Origin: Tamlana sp. I1
GTDB lineage: Bacteria; Bacteroidota; Bacteroidia; Flavobacteriales; Flavobacteriaceae
DNA: 64,000 nt
Assembly: GCF_015355625.1 (NCBI RefSeq)
Contig: NZ_JACLAF010000004.1
Location: forward strand, 213,901 to 277,900
Direction: 5' to 3'
This document shows, piece after piece, positions 28,905 through 39,400 of the stretch (within the stretch, counting starts at the first letter, position 1; every line of letters starts with the position of its first letter). A program made the position numbers and the translations under genes. A model generated the notes under the pieces. It searched no databases. It had not been told where the DNA came from and was given only the letters and a program-made list of their open reading frames with translations.

Positions 28905-30089
28905 TTATTGAATACTAACTTCTAAAGGCGTATTAATTTTTTTATAAAAGGCATTAAGATAATTTTCCCAAGCAGCATTAGTAGGGAATTGCCCAGATTC
29001 TTTCCAAGCAAAACCTGCGTAATAAACGACTTTGTTATCGTTAACCTTTAGTTGAGCGTATAAATTGCTACGATCCTTTATTGAGGTAACATAATAATCG
29101 GAAGTGGTCATAACATCTTTAGGTGCGACGATTGCGGTGCCTAATTCAGAATTGAAGTATTCAGACTCCCAGTGTGAAATCCAGCCGTTATCTACTTGTT
29201 CTGTGATTTCTCCTTTCTTATCATGTAAGGTTAGTCCAACCGATAAAACATCGGTTCCTGTTACCTCTATTTCATATCTAGATAGGTTATTTCCATAATC
29301 TAAAGAAATATGTTTGGTTTCAGTTATGGTTTTTCCATTGGCATCCCAATCGGCATATTTTAAAACAAAACTGGTTCTTATAGGCCCTGTAGTGATGGTT
29401 TTATAATCGGTAAAGTTTTTAGAGATATAATAACTGGTATCCACTTTTACAGCAGTACCACCTACACCACGACTAGAACCTACATGAAAATTATCTAAGC
29501 CTTCACCATGATCTTTATGATAGTAGCCTTTTTCTTTATCATTGCCAGCATACCATTTATTGATAATTGGGTATTCTACTTTTTTTAACCAAGCATCAAT
29601 TCCGCTCGATAGGGTACCGCCTTTTACAGAATCTTCTACCATCTTTTGGGCAACTGGCCCATAAGTTCTAAAGGCCACTTTGTTGTTTTCCCAGGTATAA
29701 TCATCGGTGCGTTCGGGCACAAAACGCGAATAGCAATAAGCTACGGTGTCGGTATTCGTGAGGTTAGATGTAACCAGTTCATATTGCTTTTCTGATTTGG
29801 CAGCCACTTCAGGTTGAAATAACAACACATCAGCTGTACCGTCTTGATCTTCATCTACAAATTGGGAAGTTACAATCACCTGTGTTGCTTTATCACGGAT
29901 TACCAAATTTTCAAAGCGTTCACCTTCATTTAAATGAATATCTGATTTTGAAATTTCTACCGTTTCGAATTGTCTTGAAAGCTCTAAACTATTCTTTACA
30001 GTAATAACAGTCGCTTCTTTTTTCTGTGAATCGCAGCCCATCATTAACGATACGGCTGCGATACAAGAATACAATGCTATGGATTTCAT
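28905..30089 (-). CDS. DUF4861 lipoprotein
   Basis: A 394-residue lipoprotein (signal MKSIALYSCIAAVSLMMGC) matching the DUF4861 family: an N-terminal FENLVIRD and DQDGTADVLLFQPEV part, a central GLDNFHVGSSRGVGG segment and a C-terminal YAGFAWKESGQFPTNAAWENY part. The function is not established. DUF4861 genes often travel with lyases and unsaturated-uronate genes in Bacteroidota, and here the gene is the third of a minus-strand operon with kduI and kduD, one base after kduD. A periplasmic enzyme or binding protein for unsaturated or keto uronates would fit, but this is inference. DQDGTAD resembles a calcium-binding loop. Confidence 0.78.
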   Translation of the reverse strand: MKSIALYSCIAAVSLMMGCDSQKKEATVITVKNSLELSRQFETVEISKSDIHLNEGERFENLVIRDKATQVIVTSQFVDEDQDGTADVLLFQPEVAAKSEKQYELVTSNLTNTDTVAYCYSRFVPERTDDYTWENNKVAFRTYGPVAQKMVEDSVKGGTLSSGIDAWLKKVEYPIINKWYAGNDKEKGYYHKDHGEGLDNFHVGSSRGVGGTAVKVDTSYYISKNFTDYKTITTGPIRTSFVLKYADWDANGKTITETKHISLDYGNNLSRYEIEVTGTDVLSVGLTLHDKKGEITEQVDNGWISHWESEYFNSELGTAIVAPKDVMTTSDYYVTSIKDRSNLYAQLKVNDNKVVYYAGFAWKESGQFPTNAAWENYLNAFYKKINTPLEVSIQ

Positions 30090-30090
30090 A

Positions 30091-30885
30091 TTAAGCTTCG
30101 TTTGATGGTTTCCCGATGGTCGCTAATATACCACCATCCACATACACCACATGGCCGTTTACAAAATCACTAGCTTTAGAGCTTAAAAAGATTGCTGCTC
30201 CTGCTAAATCGTTAGGATCTCCCCATTTGGCAGCTGGTGTTCTGTTAATGATAAAATCGTTAAACGGATGGCCGTCTACACGAATAGGGGCGGTTTGCGA
30301 TGTTGCAAAATATCCAGGACCAATACCATTCACTTGAATGTTATACTTAGCCCATTCGGTAGCCATATTTTGTGTTAACATTTTTAGTCCGCCTTTGGCT
30401 GCAGCATAGGCACCCACGCTATTTCTGCCTAACTCACTCATCATTGAGCAAATGTTTATCACTTTTCCTGCTTTTCGTGCTACCATGTTTTTAACCACAT
30501 GTTTTGATACGATAAATGGACTAACCAAATCGATATCTACCACCTCTTTAAAATCGGCAACTTCCATGTCTAAAAGTGGCGTACGCTTGATGATTCCAGC
30601 GTTATTGATAAGGATATCTATGGCACCGACTTCTTTTTCAATTTTGGCAACTGCATCAATAACTTCTTCTTCCTTGGCAACGTTAAATTTGTAACCTACA
30701 GCTTTGATACCTTCTTTTTCATATTCCGCAATAGCGGTATCAATTTTATCTTGCGAGGAGTTTCCATTAACAACAATAGTTGCACCTGCTAAACCTAAGC
30801 CTCTAGCCATAGCCATACCTAGCCCGTGTGTACTGCCTGTTACTAGTGCTATTTTTCCTTTTACATTAAATAAATCTATACTCAT
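30091..30885 (-). CDS. kduD: 2-dehydro-3-deoxy-D-gluconate 5-dehydrogenase (SDR)
   Basis: A 264-residue short-chain dehydrogenase. The NAD-binding motif TGSTHGLGMAMA lies at about 16-27, NNAG at about 90, the catalytic Ser in ICSMMSELG, and the YAAAKGG motif supplies Tyr and Lys. The C-terminal half (GPGYFATSQTAPIR, PAAKWGDPNDLAG) is typical of KduD and gluconate 5-dehydrogenases. KduD converts 2,5-diketo-3-deoxygluconate to 2-keto-3-deoxygluconate, downstream of KduI. The kduI gene immediately upstream (4-base gap) makes this assignment firm. It is cytoplasmic: no signal peptide. Confidence 0.9.
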   Translation of the reverse strand: MSIDLFNVKGKIALVTGSTHGLGMAMARGLGLAGATIVVNGNSSQDKIDTAIAEYEKEGIKAVGYKFNVAKEEEVIDAVAKIEKEVGAIDILINNAGIIKRTPLLDMEVADFKEVVDIDLVSPFIVSKHVVKNMVARKAGKVINICSMMSELGRNSVGAYAAAKGGLKMLTQNMATEWAKYNIQVNGIGPGYFATSQTAPIRVDGHPFNDFIINRTPAAKWGDPNDLAGAAIFLSSKASDFVNGHVVYVDGGILATIGKPSNEA

Positions 30886-30889
30886 GGTC

Positions 30890-31732
30890 TTATCTTAATT
30901 CGGTTATTTTTGCGACATCCATATCATTATAATCTAAATTCTCTCCAGCCATACCCCAAATAAAAGTATAGTTTGAAGTTCCAGATCCAGAGTGTATAGA
31001 CCATGGTGGTGAGATAACTGCTTGATCGTTTTGCATCCAAATATGACGCGTTTCTTGTGGTTGCCCCATAAAGTGACATACGGCTTGATCTTGTGGGATA
31101 TCTAAATAATAGTAAATCTCCATTCTACGATCGTGAACGTGAGCAGGCATGGTGTTCCAAACACTACCTGTTTTAAGTTCGGTCATTCCCATTTGTAGTT
31201 GGCAAGTGGTTACAATACCTCCAATGATCATTTGGTTTACGGTACGATGGTTTGCTGTTTCTAAAGAACCCAATTCTAATTTATTAGCTTCGGCTTTGCT
31301 TACTTTTTTTGTTGGATAATTGGTATGTGCTGGTGCGGAGTTTAAATAAAATTTAGCAGGATTGTTTGCGTCTTTACTAGCAAATACCACGTCTTTATTT
31401 CCCATACCAACATATAAGGCATCTTTTAAGCCTAATTCGTATACCGTACCATCAACCGTTACCGTTCCATTTCCGCCAACGTTAATAATTCCTAATTCAC
31501 GACGCTCTAAAAAATATGGCGCTTTAAGAGGATCGATGGATTCTAGAGTTAGTGGAGCAGAAGCAGGTACAGCTGAACCAGCGATATAGCGATCGTAATG
31601 AGTATAGGTTAAATTAATTTTATCGGCTTGCATCAAGTTGTCAATTAAAAACTCGTTGCGTAATGCTTGTGTGTCGTATTTTTTGACCGTTTCTGGATTT
31701 GAAGCATAACGGCTTTCATAAATTGTGCTCAT
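30890..31732 (-). CDS. kduI: 5-keto-4-deoxyuronate isomerase
   Basis: A 280-residue cupin-type isomerase that converts 5-keto-4-deoxyuronate, the open form of the unsaturated uronate released by GH88 or GH105, to 2,5-diketo-3-deoxygluconate. N-terminal YESRYASNPETVKKYDT and the metal-binding MPAHVHDRRMEIYYY (two His and a Glu) with GQPQETRH (Glu, Arg-His) are the family marks. The length is normal. It is the first gene of the minus-strand operon kduI-kduD-DUF4861, reading away from the HTCS regulator. Its presence shows that lyases create unsaturated uronates in this locus. Confidence 0.94.
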   Translation of the reverse strand: MSTIYESRYASNPETVKKYDTQALRNEFLIDNLMQADKINLTYTHYDRYIAGSAVPASAPLTLESIDPLKAPYFLERRELGIINVGGNGTVTVDGTVYELGLKDALYVGMGNKDVVFASKDANNPAKFYLNSAPAHTNYPTKKVSKAEANKLELGSLETANHRTVNQMIIGGIVTTCQLQMGMTELKTGSVWNTMPAHVHDRRMEIYYYLDIPQDQAVCHFMGQPQETRHIWMQNDQAVISPPWSIHSGSGTSNYTFIWGMAGENLDYNDMDVAKITELR

Positions 31733-32113
31733 TTTTAGTATGTTTTATTGTTTGTTGATTTTCTGTTTAAGTTCATGAAATCATTTAAAATATAAACTTA
31801 GTAGAAATCCATGAGAACCATGACTGTTATTAGTGTTTTAGAGTAAATATGTACGATAGACACCCTATTTTGGTACGAAAAAGCACTATAAACTAGGTAA
31901 AAGAAGTAATTTTAAACTATTATTTTTTAGATATTAAATATTAATAAAATCCATTTGTTTTTTTACTCTTTTAGGACATTTAAAATTGATTTTATGGTGG
32001 GATTTATATCGGTTGATTTTAGTTGTATAGCATTATTGAAAAGGCTGTATTTAGTAGTGATACAATTAATTTTTCAAGTCTTAAATTATTAATTGGGGAT
32101 TTATATTTTATAC
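31733..32113. promoter_or_regulatory. Divergent intergenic region between kduI and the HTCS gene
   Basis: A 381-base AT-rich gap between divergent genes must hold promoters for both. I saw no exact TAnnTTTG box in either orientation near the starts, no long inverted repeat and no ORF of note. The segment just before the HTCS ATG contains an in-frame TTG (32093) that I do not take as the start. Confidence 0.5.
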
Positions 32114-35100
32114 ATGCGTAGTAACAATATTTTTAGTGTCATTGTTTTATGGTTTTGTGCTGCTGCTTTAACAGCTCAGAACAATAACTTCGTTTTTAAA
32201 TCTTTTACACCTACAGATGGACTTTCTCAAAGTTCTGTAATTGATATAGAACAAGATGTTTTTGGCCAGTTATGGATTGGTACACGTGACGGACTAAATA
32301 AATTTGATGGACATAATTTTAAAGTTTATAGAAATAATCCGCAGGATTCCACTTCAATAAGTAATAGTGATATTTTAACTATCGAGGAAGATAGCTCGGG
32401 AATGTTATGGGTAGGTACTTATAATGGTTTAAATAAGTATAATCCGTCTACAAATACTTTTCAGCATTTTTTTCATACCAACGATCCCATGTCTTTACCA
32501 TCCAATACCATTTGGGAAATAAAGGAAATAAAGGATGAAATTTGGATTGGTACCTTAAATGGTTTAGCGATATATAATAAAAAAACGGGAAAGTTTATTT
32601 CGGTTTTGTCAAATGAAAAAAACAACTACAGTCTTCCGGGTAGGTTTGTTACCAGTATTTACGAATCTAAAAACGGAGATATTTGGATAGGGACAGATAA
32701 CGGCCTTTGTATGGTGAAATCGCGTAAAGCAGAAGAAATTACATTTCAACTTATAGATTATAAAGTCAAAGCTGTTTCTAAACCACATAAATTACATGTT
32801 AAAGATATAGCAGAGGATAGTGATAATAACTTGTGGATAGCTACTCAGGATAGTGGTTTGTATCAAATTAAAGCGCATACAACCACCTTAATCTCTTATA
32901 AAAATCATTCAGAATTTAAAGGTTTAGATCTAGATATCAGGGCGATTAATTTTGATAAACATAATAACCTATGGCTAGGGACATATAGTGGTATTTCTAT
33001 TTTAAAATCTAACGGAAAGCTTCAGCATATTGGTAAAAAATCTTCAGATTATAGTGGCTTAAATAAAATCAAGACCATTTTTACAGATAAACATGGTTCA
33101 ATTTGGTCGGGTAGTTATTATGGAGGTTTACATCTATGGGATGAATCTAATTTTAATTTTATTAATTATAACCAAGATACAAAGCCTAAGAGGTTAAGTT
33201 ATAATGTCATTGGGTCTATTGCAGCAAGTAAAGATAGTGTCGTTTTTTTTGGAGCGGAAGGGGGTGGAATAACCCAATGGGATTTTAAAACAGATGAAGT
33301 TAGTTATATTAATGCGACAAATACTAAAGGGGTTTTAAGTGATAATATAAAGTCGTTAACCGTTTTTAATAATGAATTATGGGTAGGGTGCTTTAATACT
33401 TTGCCTTTTATATACGATTACAAAACTAAAACGGTTAGAAAAAATGATTTTCCAGAATCACTTAGCAAAATATTAGAAGAATCGAGTGTATATGTTTCTG
33501 CAAAAGAAAGCGATTCCATTATATGGCTTGGTACTTTTGGCTCTGGAGGGATTAGATATAATACCGAAACTAAAAAATTCCAACAAATAACTACCAATAA
33601 TGAATCTCCTTATTCCCTTACAAACAATAGGGTACGTTCTTTACTTATTGATTCTAAACAGCGGGTCTGGATGGGAACTCAAAGTGGACTAAATGTGGTT
33701 ACACTGTCTAGTATGAATAAGGAAAATATACCCATAAAACATTTTTTCTTTGATTCTGAACTTATATCAGGGGTGGATATATTAACAATTTTTGAAGATA
33801 GTTCTCAGAATATATGGATTGGAACAAAAGCCAGTGGCTTATATAAGTTTAATGGCGAAACTTTTAATAAAGTTGAAATACAGCAAAATGGAGTGACCAT
33901 AAACTCTGTACATTCCCTATTAGAAGATGCCAATCAGAATCTATGGTTTAGTTCAAACCAAGGTTTAGTGAAATATAATTTAAATAGTGAGGAAATTACT
34001 ATTTACGATCAAACAGATGGTTTAATAAGTAATGAATATAATGACAACTCGAGTTTAAATTTTGAAAATAATACATTCTATTTTGGAGGTCCTGCAGGTG
34101 TAGTTTCATTTCAGCCAGAAAATATTAGTGTTAATGATTATAATCCGCAAGTAATTTTAACAGATTTTAGAATTAAAAATGAATCGGTTCCTATTGGTGG
34201 AGATCGTGCCATTTTAAACAAGGATATTGCATTTACAAAAACAATAGACCTAGATTTTGATAATGCGAATTTCGCCATTCGTTTTGCAATACCCAATTTC
34301 ATAAATGCGTCTAATAATCAATATGCCTACAGAATGATTGGGTTAGAAGACACTTGGAATGTAACTAGTAATACCGAGGTAAATTACATTATTCAACAAG
34401 GAGGGACTTATAAATTTGAAGTTAAAGGCGCTAATAATGATGGGGTTTGGAATGATAGTCCCACGGTATTAAAAATAAAAGTACAGCCTGCTCCATGGCG
34501 TAGTTGGTGGGCATTTATTTTTTATGGATTGTTTATAGGCGTGGCATTATTTGCTTTAATTACTTTTTTAAAATCGAAAGCAAAATTAAAACATGAACTA
34601 GCCTTAGAGACTATAGAGAAGAAAAGGAATGAAGATATTAATCAGGCAAAACTGCAATTTTTTACTAATATATCTCATGAATTTAGAACCCCATTAACTC
34701 TAATTTTAGGGCCTTTGCAACAAGTGTTGATCGATTATAAGGGCAGTAATAAAGTTTATAAAAAGTTATTGGTTATTGAGAATAGCGCTAACCACTTATT
34801 ACAACTTATTAATAGGTTAATGGACTTTAGGAAGCTTGAAAATAATCAGTTTAACTTACAGGCAGCAGAAGGTAATATTGTGAAATTTTTAAAAGAAATT
34901 TATTTTTCATTTAGTGAGTATGCCAAAAATGGACACTATAAATACACCTTTGAATCTGATGAAGATGTTATTAATGTATACTACGATAGGTATAAATTAG
35001 AACGGGTTTTTTATAACCTCATTTCTAATGCTTTTCGTTATACGCCTGAAGGCGGAAGTATTGCTATAAAAATTAGTAAAGATTTTAATTTTATATACAT

Positions 35101-36226
35101 AGATATTGATGACTCTGGAGTAGGCGTGTCTAAGGAGTTTGAAAATAAAATTTTTGATCGTTTTTTTGAAGTGCCTATTCATAACCAACCGCAAAAAAGT
35201 TATAACAGCGGTTCGGGAATTGGTTTGTCCATAGCAAAAAATATAGCCGAATTACATAAAGGTACCATTGCTTTAAAACCAAAAAATGAGCCTGGTACCA
35301 TTTTTAGAGTAAGTTTACCTTTAGGACGGGAGCATTTGCAGGAAAGCGAAATTCTTAACGATTTTAAATTAAGTGATGATGTAAGTCAGTACGAAAATCA
35401 ATTAAAAGAAGCTCCAACTCTCGATGAAGAAAATATAGAAGATTTAATTTCTGAAACAGATAAACCAACCATTTTAATTGTAGAAGACCACAAACCACTG
35501 CGTGTTTTTATTAAAAATCTATTAAAACACGATTATAATGTGCTAGAGGCTGAAAATGGTAAAGTAGCATTAAAATTAGCGCAACAAAATCTACCTAATC
35601 TTATTGTAAGTGATGTTATAATGCCCGAAATGGTGGGAACAGAGTTGTGCTCTAAAATTAAAGAAGATATTAAAACGAGTCATATTCCAGTAGTTTTATT
35701 AACCTCTAGAAGTTCCTTGATTTATAAGTTTGAAGGGCTAGAAAGTGGAGCCGATGAATACATTAGCAAGCCCTTTAATGTTAAGGAGTTTCAATTGCGT
35801 ATTAAAAATATTTTGGAAAATAGGCTGCGATTAAAACATAAATTTTCTAAAATTAATGATATAACGCCTAGCGAAATCACGATTACTTCTATAGATGAGA
35901 AGCTTCTAAAAAAAGCCTTCAAAATTGTAGAGGAACATATTGCAAACGATCAATTCGATGTCATACTTTTTAGTCAGGAATTGGGTGTTAGTAGAACAAC
36001 TTTATTTAGTAAAATAAAAGCCTGGACCAATTTTACGCCTAACGAATTTATACAAGAAATTAGGCTTAAACGTGCTGCACAACTTTTAGAAACTAATAAA
36101 ATTAACATCTCTCAAATTAGCTACCAAGTTGGATTTAAAAATCCAAAATACTTCAGTAAGTGCTTTCAGAAAAAATTTAATGAAACACCTTCTCAATACC
36201 AAAATAGATTTGCCAATCAATTTTAG
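32114..36226 (+). CDS. Hybrid two-component system regulator (HTCS)
   Basis: A 1370-residue one-protein sensor and regulator. The ATG at 32114 opens a signal peptide (SVIVLWFCAAALTAQ). Order: two periplasmic propellers of Reg_prop repeats (about 25-690; recurring LWIGTRDGLNKF-type motifs), Y_Y_Y domain (about 700-790), a membrane helix (about 800-822), HisKA with phospho-acceptor His855 in NISHEFRTPL, HATPase (NLISNAFRYTPEGG; GSGIGLSIAKN), a receiver domain with Asp1167 in VSDVIMPEM, and a C-terminal AraC-type DNA-binding domain (ELGVSRTTLF, QVGFKNPKYFSKCF). HTCS proteins bind an oligosaccharide in the periplasm and activate the adjacent PUL. It directly precedes susC, as usual. Confidence 0.96.
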   Translation: MRSNNIFSVIVLWFCAAALTAQNNNFVFKSFTPTDGLSQSSVIDIEQDVFGQLWIGTRDGLNKFDGHNFKVYRNNPQDSTSISNSDILTIEEDSSGMLWVGTYNGLNKYNPSTNTFQHFFHTNDPMSLPSNTIWEIKEIKDEIWIGTLNGLAIYNKKTGKFISVLSNEKNNYSLPGRFVTSIYESKNGDIWIGTDNGLCMVKSRKAEEITFQLIDYKVKAVSKPHKLHVKDIAEDSDNNLWIATQDSGLYQIKAHTTTLISYKNHSEFKGLDLDIRAINFDKHNNLWLGTYSGISILKSNGKLQHIGKKSSDYSGLNKIKTIFTDKHGSIWSGSYYGGLHLWDESNFNFINYNQDTKPKRLSYNVIGSIAASKDSVVFFGAEGGGITQWDFKTDEVSYINATNTKGVLSDNIKSLTVFNNELWVGCFNTLPFIYDYKTKTVRKNDFPESLSKILEESSVYVSAKESDSIIWLGTFGSGGIRYNTETKKFQQITTNNESPYSLTNNRVRSLLIDSKQRVWMGTQSGLNVVTLSSMNKENIPIKHFFFDSELISGVDILTIFEDSSQNIWIGTKASGLYKFNGETFNKVEIQQNGVTINSVHSLLEDANQNLWFSSNQGLVKYNLNSEEITIYDQTDGLISNEYNDNSSLNFENNTFYFGGPAGVVSFQPENISVNDYNPQVILTDFRIKNESVPIGGDRAILNKDIAFTKTIDLDFDNANFAIRFAIPNFINASNNQYAYRMIGLEDTWNVTSNTEVNYIIQQGGTYKFEVKGANNDGVWNDSPTVLKIKVQPAPWRSWWAFIFYGLFIGVALFALITFLKSKAKLKHELALETIEKKRNEDINQAKLQFFTNISHEFRTPLTLILGPLQQVLIDYKGSNKVYKKLLVIENSANHLLQLINRLMDFRKLENNQFNLQAAEGNIVKFLKEIYFSFSEYAKNGHYKYTFESDEDVINVYYDRYKLERVFYNLISNAFRYTPEGGSIAIKISKDFNFIYIDIDDSGVGVSKEFENKIFDRFFEVPIHNQPQKSYNSGSGIGLSIAKNIAELHKGTIALKPKNEPGTIFRVSLPLGREHLQESEILNDFKLSDDVSQYENQLKEAPTLDEENIEDLISETDKPTILIVEDHKPLRVFIKNLLKHDYNVLEAENGKVALKLAQQNLPNLIVSDVIMPEMVGTELCSKIKEDIKTSHIPVVLLTSRSSLIYKFEGLESGADEYISKPFNVKEFQLRIKNILENRLRLKHKFSKINDITPSEITITSIDEKLLKKAFKIVEEHIANDQFDVILFSQELGVSRTTLFSKIKAWTNFTPNEFIQEIRLKRAAQLLETNKINISQISYQVGFKNPKYFSKCFQKKFNETPSQYQNRFANQF

Positions 36227-36252
36227 GTAAAAATGTGATTTTATTGAAATAT

Positions 36253-36297
36253 AAGGGGTTATAAAGGTTTTTTTGAACTTTTGAACCCCTTTTTTTG
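36253..36297 (+). terminator. Rho-independent terminator of the HTCS gene
   Basis: AAGGGGTT (36253-36260) pairs exactly with AACCCCTT (36284-36291), followed by a run of T to 36296. The 23-base loop holds a smaller possible hairpin. It lies 27 bases after the HTCS stop and separates the regulator from the susC promoter. Confidence 0.7.
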
Positions 36298-36321
36298 AAT
36301 TTCAACAACGATTTTCACGTC

Positions 36322-36329
36322 TATATTTG
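36322..36329 (+). promoter_or_regulatory. -7 promoter box (TATATTTG) of the susC operon
   Basis: TATATTTG is an exact TAnnTTTG match. A TTTG at 36294-36297 could serve as the -33 element, with 24 bases between, slightly longer than usual. The box follows the HTCS terminator and precedes susC by 117 bases. An HTCS-activated promoter often has a weak -33 element, which fits. A transcript starting a few bases downstream would begin at or next to the ATG of the small ORF at 36334. Confidence 0.55.
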
Positions 36330-36333
36330 TTGC

Positions 36334-36426
36334 ATGAAATTCAATAAATCTAAAATAGATGCTGTGGAAATAATCCTAATAACCGTGATTATTCTGATTA
36401 GTTTAATAGCTATTTATTTTAGTTAA
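36334..36426 (+). CDS. Small single-pass membrane peptide (30 aa) upstream of susC
   Basis: A 31-codon ORF between the -7 box and susC. It opens with a short polar part, MKFNKSKIDAVE, and then one long hydrophobic helix of about 18 residues (IILITVIILISLIAIYFS) running to the stop. The stop lies 19 bases before the susC ATG. The ATG is only 5 bases downstream of the -7 box, so its mRNA may be nearly leaderless. I do not know a family. The style is the same as the 27-residue peptide at 3374-3457. It could be a real microprotein that assists membrane assembly, or a leader ORF tuning susC translation, or chance. Confidence 0.45.
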   Translation: MKFNKSKIDAVEIILITVIILISLIAIYFS

Positions 36427-36445
36427 CTAACAAAACTAAATTTTT

Positions 36446-39400
36446 ATGACTACAAAAAAAAACAAACTACTTAAGCGTTTTGCGCTTATGTTTCTAATGT
36501 TGTTAGGAACGTATCTGCAAGCACAAGAAAAAAATGTTTCTGGTACCGTTACCTCTAGTGAGGACGGTATAAGTATACCAGGGGTTAACATTTTACTAAA
36601 AGGAACTTCTACAGGAACATCTACAGATTTTGATGGTGTTTTTAATATTCAAGTTCCTGGAAAAGATGCCGTTCTTCAATTTAGCTATATGGGCTATGTT
36701 ACTAAAGAAGTAGTGGTTGGAGAAAACTCAAACTTGTCGGTTGTACTTCAAGTTGACGAGAATGAGCTAGAAGAAATTGTTGTTATTGGTTATGGCACCG
36801 TTAAGAAAAGCGATGTGTCAGGCTCAGTTTCTTCAGTAAAAGCAGCAGAACTTACTGCGTATCCAACTTTAAGTGCCGAACAAGCATTACAAGGTAGAGC
36901 GGCAGGGGTTTCGGTTCAATCCAATAATGGAGGAGAGCCAGGAGCACCAATAAAAGTACGTATTCGTGGTGGTACGTCTATTAATGCGAGTAGCGATGCT
37001 CTAATTGTTGTAGACGGATTTGTTGGAGCAAGCATGCCAGCTCCAGAGGATATTGCATCTATGGAAGTACTAAAAGATGCATCGGCAACAGCCATTTATG
37101 GTTCCAGAGGATCGAATGGAGTTATTATGGTTACTACTAAAAAAGGGACGTCAACTAAACCAACTTTAGAGTTAAATACATCGTATTCCGTACAAAATGT
37201 TAATAATACTATCGATTTATTAGACGCTAACGAATTTGCAACCTATAGAAAGGCGTATTCAGCAAATTATAACCAAGGACCAGCAAATACAGATTGGCAA
37301 GACCTTATTTATGCTACGGGAAGTATTTCAAACACACAGTTAGCATTTTCAGGTGGTTCCGAAACTTCTAAATATTACATTTCTGGAAATTACTACACAC
37401 AAGATGGTGTTGTAATGAACAGTAATTTAGAACGTTTTACGGTATTGAGTAATATTGATATAGATGTTACCGATAATTTTAAAGTAGGCTTAAACGTTTT
37501 TGGTGGTCGTTCTGCTAAAGATGGTGTTAGTACCCAAGCTCAAACCGGTGGTACGGGTGGTGGTGATGTTATTTCTTCAGCCTATCGCTTTGCTCCAGAT
37601 TTAGGCATTTATAATGCTGACGGTACTTATACGATTAACTCTCTGGGTGATGATATCGACAACCCGTATGCTTTAGCAAAAGAAAGTATCGACGAGCGCT
37701 CTGTAGACACTTATAGAACTAACTTTTATGCAGCATACGAAATTATTGAAGGTTTAGAACTTAAAACAACTTTTGGTTTTAGCTCAGTAAACACTCAAAT
37801 AGGAAAATTTAAACCAACGACACTTCTTGCTGGAGCTGGTGTTGGAGGTGAAGCTACTCTAGAAAACAGAAGGTCTACCAATGTGCTTTCGGAAAACTAT
37901 TTAACCTATAAAAAAACTTTTGGGAATCATAATTTCACTTTGTTAGGAGGTTACTCTTATCAAAAGAATAAAAATGAAGGTTCTTTTGCAGGAGCAAGAA
38001 GTTTTGTGACTAACGAGGTATCTTTTAGAAACCTTGAAGGCGGTGCAGTAACTATGCAACCTAGTTCATTTTTAGACGAAACTGAATTAATTTCTGTTTT
38101 TGGACGTGTTAATTATGAATACGCAAGTAAATACATCTTCACGTTTACGGCAAGACGCGATGGGTCTTCAAATTTTAGTAAAAATAATAAATATGCTTTC
38201 TTCCCTTCTGGGGCTATTGCTTGGAACATGGGCAATGAGAATTTCTTAAAAGATAGTAACGTGATTAGCAATTGGAAGTGGCGTGCCAGTTATGGTGCAA
38301 CAGGAAATCCATCAATTTCGCCATACGAGACTTTAGCTAAATTTTCTTCAGTATATGGTGTTGTAGGAGATCAGCAAGTTAATTCGGTGGTTTTAACCGA
38401 TTTTGCTAATGATAACCTAAAATGGGAAACCTCTAAACAATTAGACCTTGGTGTAGACGTGGCTTTATTTAATAATAGATTAGAACTTACGTTTGATTAT
38501 TACAATATTCAAACAGAAGATTTACTGTTTCCTCGTCCCCTTCCTGAATATTCAGGTGTATCCTCTCAAATTCAAAATATTGGAGAGTTGAAAAATGAAG
38601 GTTATGAGTTCTCTTTAAACTCTAGAAATATTGCAAACGAAGATTTTACATGGTCTACAGCGTTCAATTTTTCAACCAATAAGAACGAAATGGTAACCTT
38701 ACCAGATGGAGACGATTTATTTATTGATTCTGCTCCTGGTCATTTCTTACAAAGACAAACACAGGTTTTACGTGAAGGGGAGTCGGTTGGTTCTTTTTAT
38801 GGATATGAATATAAAGGTGTTTATCAAGGAGGAACGCTTCCCGATGGAACCGCAACATTATCTAGTGACTCAGCACCAGGGGGTGAACTTTTCGCCGATT
38901 TAAATAATGATGGTGAAATAACTACAGCCGATAGAAAAATTATTGGCGACCCTACACCAGATTTTACGATGGGTTTAAATAATGATTTTAGATACAAAAA
39001 TTTCGATATGAATTTATTCTTTCAAGCATCTGTTGGTGGTGAAATATTAAACTACACCTTGTTAGAATTAGGTTCTGGAGTATCAAACGCTTCAGCAGAT
39101 ATGGTTAATGCATGGTCTACAACGAATACCGATACAAATATTCCTAGACCCGAAGTTCGTGAAAAAAGAATTACCTCTCGTTATGTGTATGACGGTAGTT
39201 ATGTAAGATTGAAAAACTTGTCTTTCGGATATAATATTCCAGTAACTGTATTAAGTAAGTTAAGTCTTGAAAAAGCTCGTATTTATATAAGTGGACAGAA
39301 CTTATTAACGTTTACCGATTATCCTGGGGCAGATCCAGAGGCAAACTACAGAAACGATAATAACCAGAGAAGTAATACCAATGTAGGTTTAGATTATGGT

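Noticed and set aside
32093..32113. TTG start adding seven residues to the HTCS protein
   Set aside because: The ATG at 32114 directly opens a normal signal peptide; similar TTG extensions at 13106, 52581, 53916 and 55320 were rejected for the same kind of reason.
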